Part shown: positions 1 through 9,738 of the stretch, one piece after another
Layout: every line of letters starts with the position of its first letter
How positions within the stretch are numbered: position 1 is the first letter of the stretch
DNA from: Seminavis robusta
Lineage: Eukaryota; Bacillariophyta; Bacillariophyceae; Naviculales; Naviculaceae
Direction: 5' to 3'
Assembly (NCBI GenBank): GCA_903772945.1
Contig: CAICTM010001030.1
Span: forward strand, 1 to 39,483
DNA length: 39,483 nucleotides
Program-made: the position numbers and the translations under genes
The notes under the pieces: generated by a model
The model's input: the letters and a program-made list of their open reading frames with translations, nothing else
Databases searched by the model: none
What the model was told of the DNA's origin: nothing

Positions 1-2
1 AA

Positions 3-355
3 GGTCGTGGTCTGAGCGGACTCGAAATCGAGACCAAAATTGGATGTCGCTCCGCGCTCATTTCAAAGCTAGTGTCTTTCATGAAAGACACTGCGTACAA
101 GACTCGTATCCCTTCTGTCACGAAACGTCGAACTTGTCTCCAGCATTTCCTGCGCACGGGAGTTCAACTTTTGGGTCTCACCATTGAAGAACAACGCAAG
201 GTGCTCTCCCAGTAGGACGGGACGTGCTACGCCGCCTCGGAGAATGACTATGAATGAAACGACCCTGAGCAGCCATTCATTGAAATTGACGACGACAATG
301 AATGGAAGAAGAGGAGCAGGACCAAGACGAGGACGAAGACGAACGCGAGAATTAA
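3..355 (+). pseudogene. Decayed coding region, product unknown
   Basis: From base 3 the plus strand is open for 70 codons (it includes KRRTCLQHFLRTGVQLLGLT) and stops at TAG 213-215. The same frame then reads DGTCYAASENDYE to TGA 255-257, and NDPEQPFIEIDDDNEW to about 303. After a one-base shift an acidic tail EEEEQDQDEDEDEREN ends at 355. Low-complexity acidic tails are typical of protein C-termini, and three coding-looking segments in succession are more than expected by chance. The window edge cuts the 5' part. I do not recognise the family. It could be a pseudogene or one poorly sequenced exon. Confidence 0.3.
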
Positions 356-739
356 ACGAGGACGAGGGTGATCTACGAAAATACAAGAGATGGAACCACT
401 ACCACTACATTGCATTTTTGTGTTTGTTTAGAGTTTGACATCGTTGTGCAGCTAAGAGGACTACTGTACAAAATTTGCTACCCCGTTCGGTTCAAGAGAG
501 AGTGCGAGAGGAGCCAAAACCAGCTGGTGGTTGGCAATCACGAGGTGAACCTCCCGGGACTCGCTAGAACGAGGTAGACGTAGAACCCCCTTTTAATTTT
601 TAGCTTATTCTTTTGTGTCATCCGCATGTCCTACATTCCCGTTACTGCACCATCGGCCTCCGCTTCGCACACACATGGTTCATGTTTTCGTCACGCCTCC
701 CGATTCATGTATGCCTGACTTCTCTTCTCCTGGTTACAG

Positions 740-1142
740 CAGGTCGACCTCCTTCATCACGGACCGGTGGTGGCACGCCCTTTTCTCAAACAAGAAACGA
801 CAACACACACTCGTCCACGGTGGCTGGAGTGGACGATTCTGATCAGAATGAGGAGGAAACGTAGCTGGTACCCCCAAGAAGGTGGCAAGCACCACGCCAG
901 CAAAGGCTGCGAATACTCCCAAAACCGTCAAGGAGAACGATGGGGAGTTTAGCGAGGCAACCACGCCAACGGCCACTGACAAGGAGGTCCCGGATGTTTT
1001 GGTGGTCGAATGTACGTTTCAAATTCAAATGCATGTCTTCTTACTGCTATGGCCTTCATGTTTGTCTCACCTTGTCATTTGTTTTCTCACGTCAACCATA
1101 GTCGATGGTTCTGCCTCTCTGTACAATAGATGTAAGATATGA
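740..1142 (+). pseudogene. 3' end of a Thr/Pro/Lys-rich gene with one intron and a frameshift
   Basis: A pyrimidine-rich acceptor (tctcttctcctggttacag) ends at 739. The exon reads a Ser/Thr/Asp-rich stretch ending VDDSDQNEEE near 860. A one-base frame change follows, into TPKKVASTTPAKAANTPKTV and ATDKEVPDVLVVE. A donor gtacgt at 1012 and an acceptor ccatag at 1101 define a 90-nt intron, after which the frame continues FDGSASLYNRCKI and stops at 1142. No conserved domain is recognised. The frame change near 860 may be a mutation, an error, or a sign that only the second half is coding. It could belong to the same gene as the segment at 3-355. Confidence 0.3.
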
Positions 1143-1509
1143 GCATGCATTAATTTTAAAAATAGATTTGTATTTTGCTATTGCATTGATGCACGACAGC
1201 ATGTTGAGGTTACTTTGTACATGTAGCTAGATAGCTATTCTTTGTGCATTCAAGAAGTTGCTCCAACATCCTCCCAGCCATCATTTACGGTTGTTGTCCA
1301 CCTTGATCTGTGCTGTCAACAGCGATCAGCACAAAAACAGAGCCCCCTCATCAATAATTGGCTTGTTGCTTGCTTCTTGCTTGACTGACTCGACTCAGTG
1401 TATCATTCTTCTTGCTTTCTAAATACAAACCCATCTTTGCAGAGTTCACGGACATGTTGTTGCTTCTTCACTATTTTTAGCTCTACGGCGCCATGACATG
1501 CACGCGCAT
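1143..1509. other. Intergenic, no gene seen
   Basis: This is AT-rich sequence between the decayed segment and the 3' end of the LRR gene. I see no supported ORF or repeat. Confidence 0.5.
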
Positions 1510-4500
1510 CTATGGTTCATCATTGGAGTAGACCTCACACACATTCTCCTGCGGATCACAGCACTTGGTACAGCATGGACATTCCACAAAAACAATGTTG
1601 GCGCCGTCAAGGCAATCGACGGAGAGCTCGCCCAATGGTGGCGACGTTGCCGTACCGTCACAAAAGAAATCGGGGATGCTGCCGCTCAAGGAATTGAAAG
1701 TCAGGTGCAACTGTTCCAGTTTGGAGGCACCCACGGGGGGTATTGTTCCGGTCAACCTATTGTGTGCCGCGTTAAAGTCCTTGAGTTGTTGCAGATTTCC
1801 CAAACAAGATGGAAGCGTACCCACAAGCTGATTTGACGCAAGACTCCAAGTCTCGACGGCAAATTCTGTGGTTGCTGCCGTTGCCTCTCCTGGATGGCAC
1901 CATTCTTCTGGAATCTCTCCGGAAAACTTGTTTCGGTCCAGTCGCAAGACCTTTAGTTTGGATAGGAAGTCTGCAGTGGCGCCAAACTTGTATTCTGCCG
2001 GCAGCGTTCCTTCCAGACTATTCTGTTGCAGATCCAACTCCTCCAATTGATACAAATGGCTCAATTCGATCGGCAGGGATCCTGTCAGACCGTAGTCGCC
2101 TGGGTCAACAAAAACAAGAAAGCAAACAATACGACCGGTGGTTAGAGAAAAAGAGAAACCGGCGAAGCAATCCATAAAGGAAATTTTTTCGTTTTTCGTA
2201 CCGAGTTGCAGGTGCGACACATGAACCCCATCGGAACACCGAACACCCGCCCATCGACATTCATCCGTGTCGGTCATCCATCGAAAGGAGGGTTCGGACA
2301 TGTGCTGATCGAAGTATTCTCCTTGGAAACTATATGATTCCAAAAGGACGTGTCGGCACGCACGGCCTTCTCCCGTCTCTGGTGGATTGCATCTTTTCCA
2401 GCCACTTTGCTGTTGCGTGGTGCGATGGTAAAACAGGACCAGTACAAACCGTTGTCGAATCTTGTCCGGGTCTTGCAATGTTGCTGTTTCGCGGAGTGGA
2501 TCCTCTCCAATCATCCAATCAAGGGCACGCGAGGCAGGACTCAAAGGATCATCCCATTCTGTAGGATCGGCCACGAGTGGTACTGTAAGATCCGTCACGA
2601 GGGATACTCGAGCTTCACCAGTCGTCACAGTTGTGGCGCTGCCATTTCCATTGCCTGATGCCGTCGTTGTAGCGATCAGAACGATAACGGTGACGAGGAT
2701 GGCCACCAAGAAGAAACAGCAGGCCCCACCGACAATGGCAGTAGTTTTCTTATCGACCACCATGACATCCTCCTCGTTCTTGACTTCGACGCACGAAGGA
2801 ATGACTTCGGAAAATCGAACGGGAGCAGTGTCTTCGACGAGACATGCTTCGACTACCGTCCCGGAACTGGCGTCGAAGAAACTGCTTCGTCTCTGAGCGG
2901 AGCTGACGCGCCGGTATTGAGAGGTGCCATTAGTGTGGTTACTGGATCCATTCATGCCGGATTCTTCCTCCCCAATGGTATCCTCCAAATCCGGTTCGGA
3001 AGACTTTTGATAGTCTCCTTTTCCCGTGGTTCCGACACAGCGAAAACTGACGGGTATGTTGCGACAAGAACACTGTCCAGGAGCTCGATTGTAGGCACCG
3101 GGCCCTCGCTGTGGCTGTGCATCGGAAAGACTACTGCTGCTGCCCGTTCTGGTGGTGCTGTTGTTGTCGGCAATGAGTCCATCAACAGCAGCTCGCTTCA
3201 TGTCTGCGTCGGCTTGTTGCAGTACCGGAACCGGCACCGCAGGCATGTTGCTACGTGTTCGTTCCTTTTCCTTGATCTCTTCCATGGTCATGCCGGTTGT
3301 ATCGTTCGACAGCTCCTGTTGCTGATGATGAGTACTAGTAATCTGCAGAATCTCTCGTGCTATCATGTCGTCCCGTTCCAGTTCTTCGGATGCAGTGCTC
3401 TCATTCGTCTTCTTCTTCACTGGCAAGTTGCTACGTGTTCGTTCCTTTTCCTCTTCTATAGTCATGCCAGCAGTGTCGTTGGTGTCTGAAGACGGTTGTT
3501 GCTGCTGCTGCTGTTGGGAGCTAGGATGGGCCATCTGTAATACCTCTCGTGCTACCATGTCGTCGTCATGGAGTTCGCCCGAGGTAGCTTCTTGATCGAA
3601 TACTGCTCGGCGTTGTTGAAATCTGGCAGCAACCGATGGCCTGCCGTGCATGACACTGCCTCTGTTCATGACGCTGCCTCTGTTGGCACTTGCAGGACGT
3701 GTACTGATACGTTTCTTGCTAGTTCGTGGAGATAGTTCCCTGATTGTTCCTGGTTTCTTGTAGATTGCTTGCTGCTCATTCTCATCATCATCATCACCGC
3801 TGGATTCACTGGTCTGACCAGTAGATGATGAGTGGGTAGATGACTTGGCTTCCTGGGTTTTCTTATCCTCTTCCTGCTGGTTCAGGATAGATCGTTCTTC
3901 TTCTTCTTCTGGAATGGATGTGTTGGAGTTGATGGAGATTGCGGAAAGCATGGTGCTGCCGTTCATTTGGATGGAAGGTCGACAGTTGATAATGGATTGT
4001 GGAGAGTTGTTGTTCGGTGGAGTGACAGAAGCATCGTACAGAACTTCCACACTGCTCTCGCTACCCCCAGTAGAAGTAGCGGTGGTAGCCGCATCATCCT
4101 TCTCTTGACTGGCCTTATCCTCGGATGCAACATCAGTCTGACTAGGTGCTGTTTGTTGTTGTTTCTGCATGCTTTGGAGACGCACTAAGCGAGATACTAG
4201 AGCTTTGCGGAGCTCAACCACCTTCGGAAGCGATTCCATGCCAAAGGAAACAGTCGTCTCTTCGTCCTCTCCCGCTCCTTGTACCCTTAGGTTGATTGTA
4301 CTCGCTGCGGCACTGACGGTATACCTCTTGATGCTACCCAAACTCCAGGATTTAACTCCGTTATCATTATCTTCATCAGTAACTGTTGTGATGGCAGCTG
4401 CAGGTACAAAGGTAATGGTATCCTGAGATAGCGTCAAACTACCAATTTGTTCTTCCCACCGGACATTGTCACTTCGCCATACCTCCTCCAAATCCACCAA

Positions 4501-4545
4501 GCTACCTCCACCCCCGATACTACTAAAGTCATCGCTGATGCTCAT
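1510..4545 (-). CDS. LRR receptor-like single-pass membrane protein, one intron
   Basis: The ORF starts at ATG 4545. Removing an in-frame 102-nt intron (2100-2201, gtacga...acccag, phase 1) gives about 977 residues. Residues 10-120 (IGSLTLSQDTITFVP, WSLGSIKRYTVS, then a Leu/Arg helix) resemble a PH-like fold of the TFIIH p62 type; this is inference. Residues 120-600 are a disordered Ser/Thr/Gln/Glu-rich region with a duplicated block near 325-440. A membrane segment lies at about 602-626 (AIVGGACCFFLVAILVTVIV). Outside it come DPLSPASRALDW (about 666), CRWAGVRC (about 763), about five plant-type LRRs (GTLP, GEIP, GTIP) and a Cys-rich end CPCCTKCC. The topology suggests a cell-surface receptor or adhesion protein with a cytosolic N-terminus. 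No kinase domain is present. The ligand is unknown. Confidence 0.85.
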   Translation of the reverse strand: MSISDDFSSIGGGGSLVDLEEVWRSDNVRWEEQIGSLTLSQDTITFVPAAAITTVTDEDNDNGVKSWSLGSIKRYTVSAAASTINLRVQGAGEDEETTVSFGMESLPKVVELRKALVSRLVRLQSMQKQQQTAPSQTDVASEDKASQEKDDAATTATSTGGSESSVEVLYDASVTPPNNNSPQSIINCRPSIQMNGSTMLSAISINSNTSIPEEEEERSILNQQEEDKKTQEAKSSTHSSSTGQTSESSGDDDDENEQQAIYKKPGTIRELSPRTSKKRISTRPASANRGSVMNRGSVMHGRPSVAARFQQRRAVFDQEATSGELHDDDMVAREVLQMAHPSSQQQQQQQPSSDTNDTAGMTIEEEKERTRSNLPVKKKTNESTASEELERDDMIAREILQITSTHHQQQELSNDTTGMTMEEIKEKERTRSNMPAVPVPVLQQADADMKRAAVDGLIADNNSTTRTGSSSSLSDAQPQRGPGAYNRAPGQCSCRNIPVSFRCVGTTGKGDYQKSSEPDLEDTIGEEESGMNGSSNHTNGTSQYRRVSSAQRRSSFFDASSGTVVEACLVEDTAPVRFSEVIPSCVEVKNEEDVMVVDKKTTAIVGGACCFFLVAILVTVIVLIATTTASGNGNGSATTVTTGEARVSLVTDLTVPLVADPTEWDDPLSPASRALDWMIGEDPLRETATLQDPDKIRQRFVLVLFYHRTTQQQSGWKRCNPPETGEGRACRHVLLESYSFQGEYFDQHMSEPSFRWMTDTDECRWAGVRCSDGVHVSHLQLGTKNEKISFMDCFAGFSFSLTTGRIVCFLVFVDPGDYGLTGSLPIELSHLYQLEELDLQQNSLEGTLPAEYKFGATADFLSKLKVLRLDRNKFSGEIPEEWCHPGEATAATTEFAVETWSLASNQLVGTLPSCLGNLQQLKDFNAAHNRLTGTIPPVGASKLEQLHLTFNSLSGSIPDFFCDGTATSPPLGELSVDCLDGANIVFVECPCCTKCCDPQENVCEVYSNDEP
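2100..2201 (-). other. Intron of the LRR gene at 1510-4545
   Basis: On the minus strand it runs gtacga to gacccag, 102 nt, phase 1. Because 102 is divisible by three and it has no stop, it reads through as 34 hydrophobic, non-LRR residues. Removing it joins VSHLQLG to DYGLTGSLP, which restores a normal LRR. Confidence 0.85.
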
Positions 4546-5259
4546 GTTAGCTAGACGGATAAGATAGATAATGGACTGCTAGTACTGATGAGCGGTCCAG
4601 TTGATAGGAGAGAGGACAAGGGAGAGGCGATGATGTGAGATCAACGCTCAAACTCAACGAGCTGACAACTGGCTCATCGGCTCTGGCTCTTTCAATTCGG
4701 ATGCTGTCCTGTGTCGCACCGTGAAAGTAGACTACTAGCTACTCGAGTAGAATGGTATCATGTTTGTATACTGCACCCAAGATTCAAGACTGCTTCAAAA
4801 CTTCAAAACCGTTCAGTGGTGGAAGGGCCAGCTACACTCCAAACCTGAATGTAAGAAACTCCAAATAAGAAAGCCAGTACCATGTACTCAGATTTTAGAA
4901 AAAGATAAGAATCTTTTTATACTGAAATATCACAGACTTGTAAGAAAACCTCCCAGTATTGAGACCTCAAAGCACAAGAAACTCTACTAGTCTGACACCA
5001 TGAAAATGCTCTTAACTTGTGCCTAAATCTGCAAATTTCTGCCTCACGGCAGAGATTGTGGTCACAATTTGTGCTTGACCCAAACCAATGAAGATTCCTG
5101 AGCAAGTTGGACCCAAAGGGCCAGGTGCACTGGGTGTATCCAACAACTAACCTGTTTGATCTAGAGGCTTAGTAAGAAAGTCTTCTATACTGAAACTGGC
5201 TTGTTGTGTTAGAAATAATATGAGTAGCAAAATAGATTTACTGACTTTTGGCGAATTTA
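4546..5259. other. Intergenic upstream of the LRR gene
   Basis: This holds the 5' flank of the minus-strand LRR gene. ORFs up to 76 codons occur, but none has coding character. Confidence 0.5.
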
Positions 5260-5590
5260 ACAGAAAAATCTCAATTTGAATTGATCATTACTCAAATCGC
5301 TCATGATGAATTCATCATCAAGTTCAACACTTTCATCATTAATTCATCATGAACGATTAAATTCATCACCAATTCAATTATTTTCATCACAATTCATCAT
5401 GTTTCAACACAAATGCATGCTATATTTTCAATAAATTTCATCACCAATTCATGATGAATTGATCATTAATTCAAATGTTCATGATGAATTCATCACCAAT
5501 ATACTTACTTTCATCATTAATTCATGATGAATGATTAAATTCATCACCAATTCATCACATTCTAGAAAATTCATCATAATTCATCATAGG
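5260..5590. repeat. Degenerate ATTCATCA tandem repeat
   Basis: The words ATTCATCA, ATTCATGATGAA and CATCACCAATTCA recur irregularly. Many copies are partly palindromic (TTCATGATGAA). The block is strongly AT-rich with no coding potential, a minisatellite-like array. Confidence 0.8.
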
Positions 5591-5724
5591 GGAGACGTTC
5601 CAGATGGGTAAGAAAGCTCCAGTACTGATTCCCAGTTAGAGCTTTCTTATTATTGAGTTTGAAGTGTAGTATCTAAAGACTAGCTAGGGCTTAAAAAAGC
5701 AAAAAAGCTTCAGAGCCGCTTCTG

Positions 5725-6076
5725 AGTTATGGCTCCTGCGACCATCCCAATACTGCCGTAGGTCTGTGTAGAATCAATACCAGCAATGCCGGCTCGCATG
5801 CTGACGCAGGAAGAACATACCTTATTTAACGACAATACTCCATTCAATTAATGAAGCTCATGTGAGTTCTCTCCTTTCCCACGTCTCGGTGTCCAAATCC
5901 GGTCTTTGTGGGCAGTGAGTGCAGTGAAAGTCCCAAATCGGAGCGAAGATACCTGAAGAGATAGAACTGTATTTAAGGATTGTTCTTCCTACGTCAGCAT
6001 GCGAGCCGGCATGGCTAGTACAAATTCTACACATGGCTACGATGGCAGCCTTTCTATCGCAGGAGCCATACTCCAG
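5725..6076. repeat. Long imperfect inverted repeat (foldback)
   Basis: The left arm, about 5725-5818, contains ATGGCTCCTGCGA, TGTGTAGAAT and ATGCCGGCTCGCATGCTGACG. The right arm, about 5981-6074, carries the reverse complements in the same order. The innermost 30 or so bases pair with one mismatch. The arms are about 90 bp with small indels, and the spacer is about 160 bp. This may be a foldback or MITE-like element. No target duplication was found, and a structured transcript is an alternative. Confidence 0.75.
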
Positions 6077-6217
6077 TACATGTACATGTCGGTTATCATT
6101 ACGAGCTGTTGCGGTTTCTAATTACCAAGACTCTAAGAGTAGCTCTCCCTTTACAGTATGAATATGGTACTTACCGCACACTAAACGTATCGCAGTCATA
6201 CGGTACGATATGTACAG

Positions 6218-6235
6218 CAGGGCGTGGTACTCACA
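6218..6235 (+). repeat. Left terminal inverted repeat of the hAT element
   Basis: It begins CAGGGCGTGG. It is preceded directly by ATGTACAG, the left copy of the target duplication. Confidence 0.85.
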
Positions 6236-6239
6236 CTGT

Positions 6240-6400
6240 TTTAGCATGTGAGTATGGGTACTGAGTAGTACTCACAATTCCAAAGTCAAGTGAGTATGGG
6301 TACTGAGTAATACTCACAATTCCCAGGGTCAAGTGGGTACGGGTATCATGTGAGTACAGGTACTTTGTGGGTACTATAGACTACTCACTGAGTACTCATA
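6240..6400. repeat. Left subterminal repeats of the hAT element
   Basis: Three to four copies of a partly palindromic unit, GTGAGTATGGGTACTGAGTA followed by -ACTCAC, are separated by AATTCC-AGGGTCAA. The same unit recurs inside the right end. In hAT elements such arrays are usually transposase-binding sites; that role is inferred here. Confidence 0.75.
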
Positions 6401-6839
6401 AATCAATTACTTAGGGAAATTATTGTTTTTCTAGTTCTGGGCTGGGGCTCATCAATCTTGTTGTAAAGTCCACCATGGCATCAATATACTGTCATAATCC
6501 TCCTCTTCACATCTGCTGCAGTTATCTGGAGAGCCTTGTCCTATTCTTAGCCCATTCCTTTCTTGCATCATTGAGCAATGCTTGTAGTTCTGGATGAATG
6601 CACTGTTCTTGTAGCAAAGAAGGCGCATTGGAATGTCATGTCAACCTTCTGTCCATTGCTGAGTTTTCCATCAAACCATGTACAAGAACTGAAAACTCTT
6701 TCTTGGAAGCCGTTGCTATATGGCATTGCAAAGATGCGACAGCAATTTCATAAATGATTGGGTGGTTGGTTTTGCCAGTTTCTCCCACCATTCTTGTAAG
6801 CAAAGTAGATTTTCACCACTTCAATGTTGTCCAACAGCA

Positions 6840-9054
6840 ATGTTCTTCATTGCCAAGTGTAGAGAACATCTTTACCGATAGGCTTCCGCTTCTGAGCCCG
6901 AAGAGCATCCAACAAGTTGAACTTTCGTCTAACCATTTGTCGATTGCTTTCTGGATTGGTGTCAACTCCTTCTCCACAGGAGTATCCTCGATTCTCCTTC
7001 GTTTGGCTTCCCTTGCCAATGCAAGGGTCGTTGGTTCGTGGCTTGCCTGTGGTTTCTTCGGACTTGCATTTCAGTCGCTTGTTCGGTAGGTCGAATTTGT
7101 TTCCCCACATCTGCTTGACCCAGATCGTCAATATCGTCGTGGCTCTCTGCCGAACACCTTTGCCCATCAGTTTTTTTGCCGGGAGGGTATCCGAACCATC
7201 GCAACAGTAGCAAGTGTTTCAAGTCGTCAAGCATGTGTGTTTACCGAAAGGATTACACTCATGGCGAGGAGTTTGTCATCCTGCTTACAGCTTGAAACAC
7301 AAGCACCATAGCGTCGCAACTCACTTGGATTCGCTGGAATAGTTTCTGGGAATCTTATGAGTTTCCTGACTTTGATTGTCCTCAAACCAACCTCTCAGTG
7401 GTGGAAGGAAGGTAAAGTCCTTCCGCGTCATCTTTGGGTTCATAAACTGGGGAGAGCCATCAAAATTGGTGGGGTACCAACTTGCAGTGCCATTCCACTT
7501 TTCAGTGTCATTTGTAGCTTTGCTTCGGCGAGTCTCTGGCACCAAACCACCTTGGAGTAACAATAAGAAGCAAACACACGTTATGTACCATAGGCAGTAT
7601 AGGAATTGTGCACCATAGTGGTCCGACTGGAAAAAGCAAACAAGCTTCAACATGGGAATTCCACCGCAAGGGTTTGTGCCATGACATGGTACTTAGAATC
7701 CTCCACCTCCGGACATGTATCGTCAACAATGCAATAGTGGTGAAGGTTCCACCGAGCTTGGATAAACGAATCGTAGAACAAAGCTTCTCTCCGGCCCTTG
7801 TATGGTTGGACATGCAAAAGCCCTGGGTATCCGGCCAGCACAGAGGTGTGTCCGTGAACTTCTTCATCTCCCCTTCGATTTCTTGTTTGCCAACCACTTG
7901 GCGGTTTCCTCGGCTTGTTTTCGAATAGCCTGACAAGCATCAAACTCGTCAACCACTACCTTGTCCTTGTAGCGTTCCTTTGACCGGTGGCATGCGAAAA
8001 AGCCAAATGAATCTCATGCATGGCACAGTAGCATTTTCTCACTCAGGTTGCTGCCCACCAATAGCGCCGTTTTGGTAGTGTCATTCATGGCCTTGTGATC
8101 ATTCGGTCCTCAATAACAAAAGCTTTGGAATATCCATATCTGATTCGTGGTGGGCTCTCCCTTCTTGTCTTTAGATTCCGCCAGTGCAACGGGAATTCTT
8201 AGATAGACACCCCTTTTGGGTTGTAAAAGAAGATCGTCTCCAAGTTTTCCTTCTTGTTAGAGTCCCAAACGTCATGAGCGACAGTAAGGAAAGACTTATG
8301 ACAACCAAAGGTTTTCATATAGTACTGGTCCGTCTCTCCTAATGCATTCCAACCGCACCATGAAAGTTTGGTAATCTTGGCTCTGTAGTTTGTATGGGCC
8401 ATCGTCCCATCAAGCCATTGTTGGGACATTTCAGAAGAGCGGCTCCATTCTGCATGTCATAGATCATCATGTCTCTGAATTGGACATGCTTTGTGGTCGT
8501 CAAAACACGAAGAGGAATGTTTTTGTCTTGTAGCATACACGATGCTGTTTTTCTTGAAATATTGCAAGACCTGGCTTTTTCCAGCCTTCTACTCATTTCA
8601 TGAACCACAGACCTTGGCTCGGAAAGTGTACTATGACTGATTGTGCTGAAATGTTGTTGCGGTACTTCCTGGGGTGAACAGGAGGAGCTGCCATTGGACC
8701 TACAGCAAAAGCCGCCACCGATCGATTTAAAGTGTCGTAACGGAATGCACCTCTTTCCTTTTTGATTGCTTGCCACATTGGTAAGTGTTGTCCTCGAAGT
8801 GTTTGCCAGGATTGCCAGTGCAATCGAATCCACCTGATCCACAATTTCTTGTAGGTTGCCGGATAACATTTGGAAAGTGACTTGCTGTTTGACTGCGAGC
8901 TATGCACGACACCACACCCCTCGTTCCCTCTCCCCCTTTTCTCTTTTTTACTTACCCCTCTTTTTCCTCCCCCCCCAGTCCTGCTTTTCGCCGAACGAAA
9001 TTCCTTGACTGGATCTTTTGGTAAGTCCGAATCATCCAAAGTGGAAGTTTTCAA
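6840..9054 (-). pseudogene. Degenerate hAT-like transposase
   Basis: The likely start is ATG 9054 (MKTSTLDDSDLPKDP). A 56-nt intron (8900-8955, gtaagt...gcatag, phase 0) joins it to LAVKQQVTFQMLSGNLQEIV. The frame runs to about 8400 (including KHVQFRDMMIYDM) and then shifts. The next frame reads FLTVAHDVWDSNKKENLE, like the hAT 'lt-D-W-s' strand, and IPVALAESKDKKGEPTTNQI. After TGA comes HKAMNDTTKTALLVG, resembling the conserved hAT N-D-T-T motif, and KVVVDEFDACQAIRKQAEE. Further fragments (YDSFIQARWNLHHYC, GGLVPETRRSKATNDTEKWN) lie in other frames. At least two stops and several shifts break it. The C-terminal limit is uncertain. Family assignment rests on these motifs plus the element's termini. 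Confidence 0.65.
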
Positions 9055-9474
9055 GTGTTCGTGCGTCGGAATGTCACACTTATGAACATTGCCAAACCCA
9101 GAACGCCCGGGTGGCTTGCTACTGACGTGGGAATACTCTTGCTTGACGTACTGTGCCAGTCAAAGCATTCCCATTGCCCGGCCATTGGTACATCGGCAAC
9201 GCAGCTTCTTCATCTTCTTCTCTTCTTCGACATGCACCTTCTTCTTCCTTAGTTCCGGTTCTTCAATTCAATCGCCCATATGACAGCTCTCCTCAATCGC
9301 TCCCTGTGACAAGATTCATCATCCTCCACATCAGCCATGGTGACAACAGAAGAGACAACAAGAACAAGAAAAAGCTGGCTAGAGTCAACAGTGTAAGCTT
9401 CAATAAGCTAAAAGCTTCAATGAACAAGCTCAAGTGAGAAAATGGGAAATTTATGGGGCTGCGAGTTGGCGAAA

Positions 9475-9700
9475 TACTCACTCGTACTCACAAAATACTC
9501 ACCGAGTACTCACCGAGTACCTCACTGGTACTCACTTCGAAGTACTCACCGAAGTACTCACCGAAGACTCAAAAAGTACTCAGAATCCGGAGTCATGTGA
9601 GTACGGGTATTGAGTATTACTCACATTTTCGAGGGTCAAGTGAGTATGGGTATTGAGTATACTCAGTACTCAATACCCGTACTCACATCGAGTACCCGCA
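9475..9700. repeat. Right subterminal repeats of the hAT element
   Basis: Several copies of TACTCACCGAGTACTCAC are followed by GTGAGTACGGGTATTGAGTA and its inverse ACTCAATACCCGTACTCAC. The copies are in both orientations and closely match the left subterminal array. Confidence 0.75.
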
Positions 9701-9712
9701 GCGTGTATTTCA

Positions 9713-9730
9713 TGTGAGTCCCACACCCTG
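9713..9730 (-). repeat. Right terminal inverted repeat of the hAT element
   Basis: Read on the minus strand it begins CAGGGTGTGG and differs from the left TIR at 2 of 18 positions. The plus strand continues directly with ATGTACAG, the right copy of the target duplication. Confidence 0.85.
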
Positions 9731-9738
9731 ATGTACAG

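Larger units (their letters stand above)
6218..9730 (-). mobile_element. hAT-family DNA transposon with TIRs and 8-bp target duplication
   Basis: The left end, CAGGGCGTGGTACTCACA at 6218-6235, and the reverse complement of the right end, CAGGGTGTGGGACTCACA, match at 16 of 18 positions. Immediately outside both ends is the same octamer ATGTACAG (6210-6217 and 9731-9738), an exact 8-bp target-site duplication. An 8-bp duplication and TIRs beginning CAGGG are hallmarks of the hAT superfamily. Inside each end are subterminal repeats of a GTGAGTA-GGGTA-TGAGTA motif, as hAT elements often carry. The internal minus-strand gene is a hAT-like transposase with several disruptions, so the copy is probably no longer autonomous. 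Length is 3,513 bp. Confidence 0.88.

Noticed and set aside
3..70. tRNA-Ser-like ACTCGAAATC sequence
   Set aside because: It resembles a Ser-CGA anticodon loop, but no T-arm (GTTCGAATCC-like) or acceptor stem follows, and the same bases fit an open protein frame.
2917..3489. 190-codon plus-strand ORF
   Set aside because: It lies antisense within the well-supported LRR gene and is a shadow of its Ser/Thr/Gln codons.
5260..5590. CRISPR-like array
   Set aside because: Repeats are short, degenerate and irregularly spaced without unique spacers, and the sequence is eukaryotic.
9153..9437. 94-codon ORF inside the hAT right part
   Set aside because: It lacks an ATG start and lies between the transposase start and the subterminal repeats. 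It is likely untranslated element sequence.
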